Source: Candidatus Heimdallarchaeota archaeon LC_3 (GTDB lineage Archaea; Asgardarchaeota; Heimdallarchaeia; Hodarchaeales; LC-3). Taken from it: 64,000 bases of DNA. The first letter of the stretch is position 1. Each line of letters begins with the position of its first letter. The stretch spans positions 1 to 64,000 of the forward strand of contig MDVS01000025.1 of the NCBI GenBank assembly GCA_001940645.1. The letters run 5' to 3'. A model generated the notes under the pieces. The model saw nothing but the letters and a program-made list of their open reading frames with translations, was not told the DNA's origin and did no database searches. The position numbers and the translations under genes were made by a program. This document shows, one piece after another, positions 27,558 to 35,746 of the stretch.

Positions 27558-28292
27558 TTGATTAGAGCAAACGCCAATTCGAATTTATCAACTTTGAGCC
27601 AATTACAATATCTTAAGTACTTATATTTAGATATTGAACTGATCCCAAATACTAAAGGATCAGATGTAAGAATTTTTTCAATACAATATTCCCTGATTCC
27701 ATTTATTAACTTGAAAAATAATCAAATCCCAGAATTAACTATTTTATATAGGAAAGATCATCAAACAGAAAGGGAATTACTTACTGAGTTTTTTCCTATA
27801 TTCGAAAGACTTTTTCACACACAAACAGCCAAAAATTTCTTAGTAGCTGTAGGATATTTTGTTGAAAATGATTTGAGGATATTATTAGATAAATTTTCTC
27901 AATTAGGAAATTTGTTCGAAATTAAGACAAGAAATCCTAATAGAATCAGAAGAATCGATCTACTCCAGCATGCAAGACAAAGCACTGGTTATTTAGACGT
28001 GAAACTTTCAACAACATTAAAATATCTTAATCTTAAGAACGAAGCTGATAGACCTGGTGGTCTACGGATAAGAAATTTAATTTCTTTCTTAATAATAAAT
28101 AACTTTCAAAATGAGAAGAAAAATGCTGAATACATAAATTATGTGACTGATGAATATCAAGAGATCTTTAAAGTCTTTCGATATTATTTTGGTAATGATT
28201 ATGAGAAATTACGGACAAAAAAACAAAGAAAAATTGTGAAAAATCAGCAGAAAAAGAGTTACAGAAATTATTTTAAAAAAGGGATGTTCTAG
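27558..28292 (+). CDS. RNase H-fold (DEDD-type) 3'-5' exonuclease-like protein
   Basis: A 244-residue protein. The motif order fits DnaQ/RNase T-like exonucleases: LYLDIELIP (D25, E27) as the first motif, VGYFVENDLRILL (D105) as the second, and YINYVTDEYQEIF (D198) as the third. Between the second and third motif lies IRRIDLLQHARQSTG, the usual helix segment. The C-terminus is strongly basic (KKQRKIVKNQQKKSYRNYFKK), which would help bind nucleic acid. Predicted to remove nucleotides from 3' ends of DNA or RNA; substrate unknown. TTG is the start (27558); no operon partner. The spacing in the third motif is not a textbook DEDDh or DEDDy pattern, hence moderate confidence. Confidence 0.6.
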   Translation: MIRANANSNLSTLSQLQYLKYLYLDIELIPNTKGSDVRIFSIQYSLIPFINLKNNQIPELTILYRKDHQTERELLTEFFPIFERLFHTQTAKNFLVAVGYFVENDLRILLDKFSQLGNLFEIKTRNPNRIRRIDLLQHARQSTGYLDVKLSTTLKYLNLKNEADRPGGLRIRNLISFLIINNFQNEKKNAEYINYVTDEYQEIFKVFRYYFGNDYEKLRTKKQRKIVKNQQKKSYRNYFKKGMF

Positions 28293-28316
28293 AGCTTATT
28301 TTCATTATTAATGTAA

Positions 28317-28697
28317 CTATAAAATAAAATATTTCTCTTTATTATTATCTAATTCTACTTCTATTAATATCTCATCATGATCATCCCAACAATCGACACA
28401 TACTACAATATTACACATAGGACAAATGCAAGGTTTGTTCCCTCTTGTTCCACATAGATAACAAGCAACTGTGAATGGATTTTCTTCTGCTTCTAATTCT
28501 CCAGAGTCTTCTAAAGATATTTCTTCTTCATTAACGATCCTGATAAATTTTTCTAAATATATTTTCCTATTTTTATATTTAAATTTGTGTATATTCTCAG
28601 ATTCATGAATCAAAGGAGCAGAAAAAATTCCAGATTCGGAACTAATAGGGAATTCTTTTTTACAAGAGGGACAGATAATCATTGACAAGCAAAACAC
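28317..28697 (-). CDS. Zinc-finger protein (double site)
   Basis: A 126-residue protein starting with GTG 28697, supported by AAGGAG 10 bases upstream; an ATG five codons later is the alternative. The N-terminal CPSCKKEF is a rubredoxin-type knuckle. The C-terminal half has CYLCGTRGNKPCICPMCNIV followed by CVDCWDDHDE, i.e. eight or nine Cys/His ligands that look like a cross-brace two-zinc domain of the B-box/RING-like kind. A stretch of acidic residues lies between the two. The partner and role are unknown; such domains usually mediate protein contacts. A possible small gene ends 3 bases upstream. Confidence 0.65.
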   Translation of the reverse strand: MFCLSMIICPSCKKEFPISSESGIFSAPLIHESENIHKFKYKNRKIYLEKFIRIVNEEEISLEDSGELEAEENPFTVACYLCGTRGNKPCICPMCNIVVCVDCWDDHDEILIEVELDNNKEKYFIL

Positions 28698-28700
28698 CTG

Positions 28701-28856
28701 TTAAAAACTCCTTTTAAAAATCATTTTGTTGAAAAATACACCTAAATTGCAGAAAAATGATTTAATTTTGTCGTTTTGATTGAAAAATTCTTGATCTAAA
28801 GTTCGGGCATTTATTATTACTTTTTCTTGAGTTATTGACACATTTTTTATCTCCAT
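28701..28856 (-). CDS. 51-residue hypothetical protein
   Basis: ATG 28856 to TAA 28701 encodes MEIKNVSITQEKVIINAR... with a basic, aromatic C-terminus. It ends 3 bases before the GTG of the zinc-finger gene and its 3' end supplies that gene's ribosome site. A TATA-like element (minus strand ttgttatataatg, about 28895-28907) lies about 45 bases upstream of its ATG. Support is positional only. Confidence 0.35.
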   Translation of the reverse strand: MEIKNVSITQEKVIINARTLDQEFFNQNDKIKSFFCNLGVFFNKMIFKRSF

Positions 28857-29296
28857 TTCCTTATGAATAGTCACAGTCTAATTATAGACACCGACATTAT
28901 ATAACAAATGAAGAATAAAAATCTAAGATAGTGTATTACTAGCGATAAATATACAGAATACAAAATATTAGTTTGTTCCCCTTATTATTATATAGTACTA
29001 GTATTATTAATTGAGAGCGGAAGTCCTTTTTTGTTATATAAGCGCTCCAATTTTTGTTTAGTCGTAGATGGAATTAGAATCCACGAGAAATATTGGTGGT
29101 GATCTTAAGAAAAAATGATTGAATAAGGAAACAGAACAAAAAATTACTCATTACTTATCTCACCAGAATCAAAAATCAATTAAATTCTTGAGATTCATTG
29201 GAGATCATGAGTCCCGTATACAGAAAACAAATTCTGTCCATTCTCTACCTACAAATATAAATAAAGAACAAAAATAATTGTCAAGAGGTAAAAAAC
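28857..29296. other. Intergenic region with TATA elements
   Basis: About 440 bases without a convincing gene. On the plus strand ttatataagcg at about 29035-29045 is a good TATA candidate, with gagcg/cgctc arms around it; a short RNA from this point is possible but not demonstrable. A second TATA-like run aaatataaata near 29251 precedes the small gene at 29297. Confidence 0.4.
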
Positions 29297-29392
29297 ATGA
29301 AAGATAATAAATCAAACAAATTTCAATACAGAAAAGTTAAAACAATAAGAAAAGATGGCGGAATCTTAGAACCAGAAGATGAACTCGTCTGA
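29297..29392 (+). CDS. 31-residue basic/acidic peptide
   Basis: ATG 29297 to TGA 29392 reads MKDNKSNKFQYRKVKTIRKD with an acidic end (EPEDELV). AAGAGGT is placed 7-13 bases ahead of the ATG and a TATA-like run lies about 45 bases upstream, so it has its own expression signals. A T-rich stretch follows. Function unknown. Confidence 0.4.
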   Translation: MKDNKSNKFQYRKVKTIRKDGGILEPEDELV

Positions 29393-29597
29393 TCACACAA
29401 TTATTACTCAAATAATTTATTCCTTTTAAATTTCTTTATAGTATATAATAATTTCCACTAAATACTTGTTGCTATTTCTTTATTTTCTTATTCTTAAGAA
29501 GAATTGATGAATGTGCAAAAAAGATAGTCTAGTTTTTTATCATTTAAAGGAATAATTTAATAAATATAAATAAAATTCTGAAGTGAGGGGATGGTAT

Positions 29598-29729
29598 TTG
29601 GCAAAAAAGAAATTAGATGTATCTAAGTATTCGCAAAATCAATTATTGATCTTTTCAATAATAATTGCATTAATAATAATCCTAGTAGTAATGAGTTTGA
29701 CACTCATGCTAATTTATTTTGACAAATAG
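29598..29729 (+). CDS. 43-residue single-pass membrane protein
   Basis: TTG 29598 to TAG 29729 encodes a lysine-rich head (MAKKKLDVSKYSQNQ) and one long hydrophobic helix (LLIFSIIIALIIILVVMSLTLML) ending IYFDK. GAGGGG sits 10-15 bases ahead of the TTG. The layout resembles the 42-residue product at 20337-20465, although the sequences are not obviously homologous. Too divergent to call as a Sec61-beta-like subunit. Confidence 0.55.
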   Translation: MAKKKLDVSKYSQNQLLIFSIIIALIIILVVMSLTLMLIYFDK

Positions 29730-29808
29730 CTTACATTTTCTCTCAAGGAGAGATTTTCATTCAGTTTTATTAAGAAATACCTTAAAATGACTTTATTTAT
29801 TTTCAGAA

Positions 29809-29825
29809 CTTTTTGCTATTTAAAG
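29809..29825 (+). promoter_or_regulatory. TATA promoter of the helicase/HEPN pair
   Basis: ctttttgctatttaaag matches the shared promoter form; its centre is about 35 bases from the ATG at 29853, leaving a leader of roughly 10 bases. Confidence 0.65.
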
Positions 29826-29852
29826 ATTAATTCTTTAATAAATTGATAGGCA

Positions 29853-32144
29853 ATGACTATTGAGCAAAATTTAACTTATTATAATATCCAAATCCAGACC
29901 AGTCCAATGGTGGAGACCTTTGCTAGACTTATATTTACTCTTGAAGGCACAACTCAAGTCTTTTCAGAGGTCTATGCAAAACAACTCGATCAACGATTAC
30001 CCGATATTCAGTTATACCAATATCAAGCAAAAGTCTATCAAGCTATTAAGAGTGGTAATAACGTATTAGTGGTATCAGGGACAGGATCTGGTAAAACTGA
30101 AGCATGTTTTTTTCCATTATTTAGTATGGTAGAACCAAAAAAAATCGGGCAAGTCTTAGCAATATATCCCACAAATGTCTTAGCTTGGCAACAACAACAA
30201 CGATTACAGGAATATAGTTCATGGTTTGGACTAAAGATTCATCAATGGTCAGGAGAGACCATGAAAGAAAGTAAAGTGCCTGATGGGGAAATAATTACTA
30301 CAAACCCGAATTTTCTCTTAGATAATTTCAAGTCCAAAGACCGTTTTGCGAGCTTCAAAGACTGGTTTAAAGATCTTGAAACTATTATTTTCGACGAAAT
30401 TCATATGTATGATGCTAGACAAATAGCATTATTGACTGAGACCCTCAACATCATTAAACCAAAACAAATCATTTTTCTTTCAGCAACAGTTGGAAATCTT
30501 GAGGAAGTAGCGCAGACTATTTCTGATATTAATAGAAAATCGACACAAATCTATCGTGGATCTTCCCAAAAAGCAGTAACTCAATATATTGTTCTTCCAA
30601 ATATGAGCCAATTAGATTTAATATCATTATTTGTTGAATATATTAAAGAACCAGGAATGAGTATTGTTTTTACTCAAACAATTGCAGAAGCTGACCAACT
30701 TCGTCGGGCTACAGTGCATGCAGGATTACAATCATCATTTGCTAGTATGCTCCCATTACTTGAGAGAGAAAAATGTCTAAATGAAATTGTCACAGTCCAT
30801 CATTCCGGTCTGTCTCAGGAAGAAAGAAGGATTATTGAGGATAGGCTAAAAAGGGGATCTATGATAGTTTTTTCACCAAAAACCTTAGCCCAAGGTATAG
30901 ATGTGGCCAATGTAGTAAGAGTAGTGCATCTGGGACTACCAAGCTCTTTAGCAGATTTTTTACAGCGCGAAGGGCGTGCTGGTAGAAGAAGAGAGACGAA
31001 GTGGACTGAATCCGTTATTATTTGTAAGAATGCCTATGATGAATTGATCCTATCAAATAAAGCTACTTTCCAAGCATACATCAAAGGAACACCAGAACGA
31101 ATATTATTATTACCAGAATCTCCAGTTGCAAGACTATTTCGATCCTGTTTCAGAATGAAATGCTTACCAAGAGAGATTACTAATGAAGATAAAGAACAAT
31201 TGAAAAAATTTGATTTAATAGATTCTTTAGAATCAAAAAAATTTTCTAATAAAGGAGTTATGTTTTGGAAAGAATCGTTGTCTTTTTATGGACCAGTCAG
31301 ACACGTATTTTTTGTTAATAAGGATGGTCGTCCCCGCTTCAAACCAGATCGTATATCCGCTGAAGATCTATTTCTGAAATATCAACCTCATACTCTCCAT
31401 TTTAAATATGGTGTGCTTCAATATGTAGAGAAATATGATGGAGAAGGAAATTATACCCAACCAGTATTTAAAGTAGTTACAGATTCAGTAATGATTCGAT
31501 TGTATAAACATAATGTCTTAAGGAGTTATATTGTCAAACAGGTAGTGCCTCTTAATAGACAGACTAACAGAGGAGGGATAGGACATTTAAAGATTATTCC
31601 TATTCAAGTGACTATTTCTTTTCTCCGGACAGACTGTTCACCTCCACAATATGAAGTATTAGAAAAATATCCTGCGGATTCGCGTCATGTCATAATTTTA
31701 ACAACATATCTATCTATTCCCTTTTCTTTTCCTCCTATTAATATGGAGATGGTCATTCATTGTTTTATACAAGCATTACGATTAACCCAAGATATTCGAT
31801 ATACAGAAATTGAGCATACTATTTTCGGAAAGCAAGAAGATGATCTTGGGAAACGCATGTTGCTATTTGAATCGAATTTCTCAGGTCTATTACTACATCT
31901 AAATGTGGAATACATACTCAAAGCTGCAAGAGAGATTTCTGAAGATTATTTAAGACAGAATTCAGATTATATAGATATTTTTCCTATTCCTACCTGTAGG
32001 TACATTAAAAAGAAAAATGATGTTCTTTCTAAACATTTTGTTGATCTAGCTTTCAAAAAAATAGCTGAAGGATTCCAAGAATTGAAAAATGATCATTATT
32101 GGCAACTTTCTGAAAAGATTAGTCCTACTCCTAGCAATTTTTAA
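29853..32144 (+). CDS. MrfA/Hrq1-like DEAD/H helicase lacking the zinc cysteines
   Basis: A 763-residue superfamily 2 helicase. Q-motif-like LYQYQ, Walker A SGTGSGKT (75-82), DEIH (181-184), SAT (210-212), then the second RecA lobe with VHHSGLSQEERR, SPKTLAQGIDV and QREGRAGRRR. This is the Hrq1/MrfA type, which translocates 3' to 5' and acts in repair of crosslinks or other lesions. The C-terminal 250 residues follow the DUF1998-type layout of MrfA, but where MrfA has four zinc-binding cysteines this protein has only one (FPIPTCRYIKK), so the Fe/Zn module is lost. It compares directly with the C-terminus of the helicase at 45900-49400, which keeps the cysteines. The following HEPN-like gene starts 32 bases downstream in the same transcript. 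Confidence 0.8.
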   Translation: MTIEQNLTYYNIQIQTSPMVETFARLIFTLEGTTQVFSEVYAKQLDQRLPDIQLYQYQAKVYQAIKSGNNVLVVSGTGSGKTEACFFPLFSMVEPKKIGQVLAIYPTNVLAWQQQQRLQEYSSWFGLKIHQWSGETMKESKVPDGEIITTNPNFLLDNFKSKDRFASFKDWFKDLETIIFDEIHMYDARQIALLTETLNIIKPKQIIFLSATVGNLEEVAQTISDINRKSTQIYRGSSQKAVTQYIVLPNMSQLDLISLFVEYIKEPGMSIVFTQTIAEADQLRRATVHAGLQSSFASMLPLLEREKCLNEIVTVHHSGLSQEERRIIEDRLKRGSMIVFSPKTLAQGIDVANVVRVVHLGLPSSLADFLQREGRAGRRRETKWTESVIICKNAYDELILSNKATFQAYIKGTPERILLLPESPVARLFRSCFRMKCLPREITNEDKEQLKKFDLIDSLESKKFSNKGVMFWKESLSFYGPVRHVFFVNKDGRPRFKPDRISAEDLFLKYQPHTLHFKYGVLQYVEKYDGEGNYTQPVFKVVTDSVMIRLYKHNVLRSYIVKQVVPLNRQTNRGGIGHLKIIPIQVTISFLRTDCSPPQYEVLEKYPADSRHVIILTTYLSIPFSFPPINMEMVIHCFIQALRLTQDIRYTEIEHTIFGKQEDDLGKRMLLFESNFSGLLLHLNVEYILKAAREISEDYLRQNSDYIDIFPIPTCRYIKKKNDVLSKHFVDLAFKKIAEGFQELKNDHYWQLSEKISPTPSNF

Positions 32145-32176
32145 ATCATTTATGAAAAGATACATTTGATAATATA

Positions 32177-33745
32177 ATGAATAACGAGTCAGTATTATTT
32201 TATGCACCAATTGAGTTGAAAGAATTTTTAATTGCTGTGATAGAGCAAACACGAAAAAAAATCACAATAGGTTATAAATATCGGAGCAACTTAACTGATT
32301 TATCTCCTCCCTGTCAAATTTTCGTTATTTGGATTTTCCCTTATGATCAACAATACTTTTTTTTTACCCATTTTGATGAATTACCAGATAAATTAATAGA
32401 TATCACTTATTCAGATCACTTAAATCTAGAAAATGAACTTAGAAATTTCATTTCTAAAGATTATTGGAAAATGATTGATGAAAAAAGTGAGAAAAACAAA
32501 CTTTTGTTTGAAAATTCTTCCTTAGAAGATATTTTAATTTCAGATACAAACAACATATATGAAAACCAAGCTATTAGAGTATATGCTGATTGGATCGTAA
32601 ATGGAGAAATTGATGTTAATTTTTCTTCTTCTATTGGAGGAAGTAGGAAATGGTTAAATGGTTTTAAAACAACATTTAAAGGAATTTTAGATATTACTAC
32701 TTTTAATATTCTTGATTTCTTTGTAGAAATGAAAAGTAAACGAGCAACGGAGATTAAACAAAGGGATGCTCAAAAGAAAGAAGAAGATCAATTTATAATT
32801 ATTAATGGATTTAGTTCTTATATATTTCCACCAGTATGGATAGGGGAACGTCCGTTTAGAAATATTGATGAGAAACTCTCTAGAAAATATTTTCATCCTG
32901 ATGCAGGTGAAAAAATTATAAATTTTGATTATAAAGGTAATGAGGTCTTTATAAATAAGATTGGTAAGATTTTTATTTTAAACGAAAATAGAGAGCACTC
33001 TCTTTTATTATTAAATGAATTAATGGCGATTTTTTTGCTTTTTGGAGAGATTTTTACAATTAAAACTAATAATGGTAATTTGGGTAGATTTAATTATAAT
33101 TTATCAACTAAGAAATTTCTCAGTTCAACACATAAAGGTAATAGAGAAAGAGTCTGGTTTTTTAACAAAATAGATTTTTCCTATGAGGATTTTAAAAAAT
33201 GGGAATCTTTCAATCAAATAAGTGTAATTTCAACAGAAAAGTTCAATGAAATTATTGATCGGATTCAAAATTTAAAACTGAATGAATACTGTAAAGTTTT
33301 GAGAATTTTTCTCGATGCTAATACTCAATTGTTTAGGGATGAATTTAATTCTTCATTTTTAGTCTGCTGGACTTTAATTGAAGGAATAATCACTAACAAT
33401 TGGAAGAATTATAAAGATTCAAAAGGAATCGAGTCAAAAAAGGGAAAATCAAAATCAAAATCAAAATCAAATCGTGATATGGGTATTCGAGGTATTCTTA
33501 AAGAGAGTAAAAGAGTAGGTATAATACAGAATGATTTAGAAAATGTAATAGATTCTCTTAGAGAAAAGCGAAATGACTATGTTCATAACAATATGGATAA
33601 AAATGTCGATTTATCAAGAAAAGATTGTTTTTGTATATTGCAAACAGCTGCAGTAATAATAAAAAAATTGTTACAGGGTAAATCATTAAATTCTTATGAT
33701 ACAGAAGAAATTGATATATTAAAAAAATTACTTATTAATTTTTGA
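32177..33745 (+). CDS. HEPN-domain protein partnered with the helicase
   Basis: A 522-residue soluble protein. The first 340 residues are alpha/beta and unassigned. The C-terminal domain (about 370-500) is helical: a helix FNSSFLVCWTLIEGIITNNW, a lysine/serine-rich loop (KGKSKSKSKSN), and REKRNDYVHNN with R465-x4-H470, the HEPN RNase signature with the usual N after R. The arrangement (a W/E-containing first helix, a loop, then RNxxxH) recalls ApeA-type and related defence HEPN proteins. It follows the helicase gene by 32 bases; helicase plus HEPN pairs suggest a nucleic-acid surveillance or defence role, which is inference. Ends 36 bases from the convergent XPD-type gene. Confidence 0.65.
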   Translation: MNNESVLFYAPIELKEFLIAVIEQTRKKITIGYKYRSNLTDLSPPCQIFVIWIFPYDQQYFFFTHFDELPDKLIDITYSDHLNLENELRNFISKDYWKMIDEKSEKNKLLFENSSLEDILISDTNNIYENQAIRVYADWIVNGEIDVNFSSSIGGSRKWLNGFKTTFKGILDITTFNILDFFVEMKSKRATEIKQRDAQKKEEDQFIIINGFSSYIFPPVWIGERPFRNIDEKLSRKYFHPDAGEKIINFDYKGNEVFINKIGKIFILNENREHSLLLLNELMAIFLLFGEIFTIKTNNGNLGRFNYNLSTKKFLSSTHKGNRERVWFFNKIDFSYEDFKKWESFNQISVISTEKFNEIIDRIQNLKLNEYCKVLRIFLDANTQLFRDEFNSSFLVCWTLIEGIITNNWKNYKDSKGIESKKGKSKSKSKSNRDMGIRGILKESKRVGIIQNDLENVIDSLREKRNDYVHNNMDKNVDLSRKDCFCILQTAAVIIKKLLQGKSLNSYDTEEIDILKKLLINF

Positions 33746-33781
33746 TTAGTAATCTCAATTTAAATTCAATTCTGACCCACT

Positions 33782-35746
33782 TCAATTCTCGAAAAAAGAT
33801 TGGACTAGACTTGTAATAATTCCAATATTATAAGTATTTGTCGATAATAATTTTGGAAAAATCCCTAATCCTGGTAACCGATAATCTAAACAAATAATTA
33901 TACATTGATCTGTTGGTCTTCGTATCCCTCTTCCTGCTGCCTGTAATAATGTTTGATAGATAGGTAACCATTTTAAGAAAAAAATTGTATTTTTTTTTCC
34001 AAATCTCTTAATAAACCTATGTTCTAATAACAGTTGTGTCAAATTCGGAGGTGGATGAGGAATACCAGTAAAAATAATCATAGCGATTTTTGACGCTTCT
34101 GTGATTCTATCTTTAATCTCTACACCCTCTGAAAATCCTCCAGCTAAAGTCGCAAAAATCAATTCATGTTTCTTTAATCGTAATTTTTCTAGCATAACTT
34201 GGTTCTGTTGAGAAGTGCTTTCAATAAATATTTCTTTTTCAGGATATAGGGCTGAATATACTTTCCCTAAATCCTTTGTGAAAACTTTGCTGGTGGAAAA
34301 TACTAAGGTGTGTTTTGGATTTAGATCATGTAATTGGTCGATTAATTGATCTTGGATTTTAAATAACTGTGATCCCCTATCTCGTTGTCTTGATGATATA
34401 TTGGGATGCATAAAAGTCAAATATTTTATTTTACGCGGTTCATGTGGTACTTCTACTAATTGAAATGATTTATCTAATCCAAACAATGTTAGATAAGCTC
34501 TGGGAGGAAATAATGTCCCTGACATGAGGATAACTCGAGAAAAAGTTTCAATTTTATTTAATGTCGTCTCTGGGAATGGCATCATACGTTTCATGACTTT
34601 ATAGACTATTTTTTTCCCTTCTTTAGTAATAAAATCTTCTTTATCATAATACCAGAGATCACCATCAGTGGAAAGGAAGTTATGTAATAATCTTAATGCA
34701 TTCAATCCTCTTCTGTCTTCCTCGCTAGGGATTTTTCTTCCTAAGAAAGATTCTATTGCATAATCTATACGTGCAAGTTGATAGGAATTTTCGTGATCAA
34801 TCAGCGGATTAGCCATAGTTAATTTATGTGTTCTGAATTGATTTTCCATTTTAGATAGGAATGTTTTTAATTCCAGTTCGTGTCTGAATGCAAACAAGGA
34901 AGCAGTTTTTATCTGGTTATAACTTATTATTCCAGTCTGATGTGCTTTAAAATTATGCACTTCATCTATAATAATAGCAGTGGTCGAAGGATCGACATAT
35001 AGTTCCTTAAATAATGCTGTTGATAATTGAGGATTTAATAACCATGCGTGAGTGGTCACGACAATCTGAGCTTTTTTTAACATACTTTTTAAAACAAAAT
35101 ATGGACATAATGCTGGAGTCTCTACCATTAAGAATTCTTTAATCTCTTTGGTACTTTTGAGATCCTTCATGAAATAAGATAGGATTAGTTCTTCTAATTC
35201 ATTTCCAGACGGTGCCTTTTTCTGGAATAATGGGCATCGCAATCCCTTACAATCAATCTGTCCATGTCTTTTTGTAGTTGTAGTAGCTTTAGTGTTCACA
35301 CAAAGTTCTTCTTTCCCAATTAATGGCAATGAAATAATTTCTGAGGGAAAAGATTTAGTACTCTTTTCATTTTTTTCAGGAACAAAATTTTCATAATTTT
35401 TAAAATAATGACTAGATAAGGTGAAAGCTTCATCAAGTATTCTGAATACTTGAGTCTTCATTCTGACCATAATTATTATTTTTGTGATAGTCTTTTGTGG
35501 TCCTAATAGACAATGTAACATTGAAGTCAAGGCAACAACTGTCTTTCCAAACCCTGTTGGTGCATGCCATAAGACATGGGGATGAGTAATTAACTCTTCC
35601 AACATTTCTTCTTGAAGAGGCTTAAAATCATAGGGAAATAGATGTTTAGGATTGATTCTTTCCTGCTCAGCTATTGAAGAATTAGAATCAGATATAGTAA
35701 TTTTGTATTCCCTCACATTCATACTAATTGTCTGTATAATATTCAT
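33782..35746 (-). CDS. XPD/DinG-type Fe-S DNA helicase
   Basis: A 654-residue superfamily 2 helicase of the XPD/Rad3/DinG branch (5' to 3' DNA unwinding). Walker A HAPTGFGKT (A62-T69), four cysteines placed as in the Fe-S domain (C149, C166, C171, C214), IIIDEVHNF for motif II, SGTLFPP for motif III, LAGGFSEGVEI for motif V and LLQAAGRGIRR for motif VI. All key residues seem present, so it should be active. Its frame overlaps the end of the 927-residue gene by 23 bases if the first ATG (35746) is used; the ATG at 35722, two bases after that gene's stop, is an equally good start. Last gene of the GTPase-RadA-ATPase-XPD operon. Confidence 0.88.
   Translation of the reverse strand: MNIIQTISMNVREYKITISDSNSSIAEQERINPKHLFPYDFKPLQEEMLEELITHPHVLWHAPTGFGKTVVALTSMLHCLLGPQKTITKIIIMVRMKTQVFRILDEAFTLSSHYFKNYENFVPEKNEKSTKSFPSEIISLPLIGKEELCVNTKATTTTKRHGQIDCKGLRCPLFQKKAPSGNELEELILSYFMKDLKSTKEIKEFLMVETPALCPYFVLKSMLKKAQIVVTTHAWLLNPQLSTALFKELYVDPSTTAIIIDEVHNFKAHQTGIISYNQIKTASLFAFRHELELKTFLSKMENQFRTHKLTMANPLIDHENSYQLARIDYAIESFLGRKIPSEEDRRGLNALRLLHNFLSTDGDLWYYDKEDFITKEGKKIVYKVMKRMMPFPETTLNKIETFSRVILMSGTLFPPRAYLTLFGLDKSFQLVEVPHEPRKIKYLTFMHPNISSRQRDRGSQLFKIQDQLIDQLHDLNPKHTLVFSTSKVFTKDLGKVYSALYPEKEIFIESTSQQNQVMLEKLRLKKHELIFATLAGGFSEGVEIKDRITEASKIAMIIFTGIPHPPPNLTQLLLEHRFIKRFGKKNTIFFLKWLPIYQTLLQAAGRGIRRPTDQCIIICLDYRLPGLGIFPKLLSTNTYNIGIITSLVQSFFEN

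Noticed and set aside
33440..33480. Short lysine/serine codon repeat (aaatca units) as a microsatellite of interest
   Set aside because: It is a small in-frame run inside the loop of the HEPN-like protein; low-complexity loops of this kind are ordinary in AT-rich genomes.
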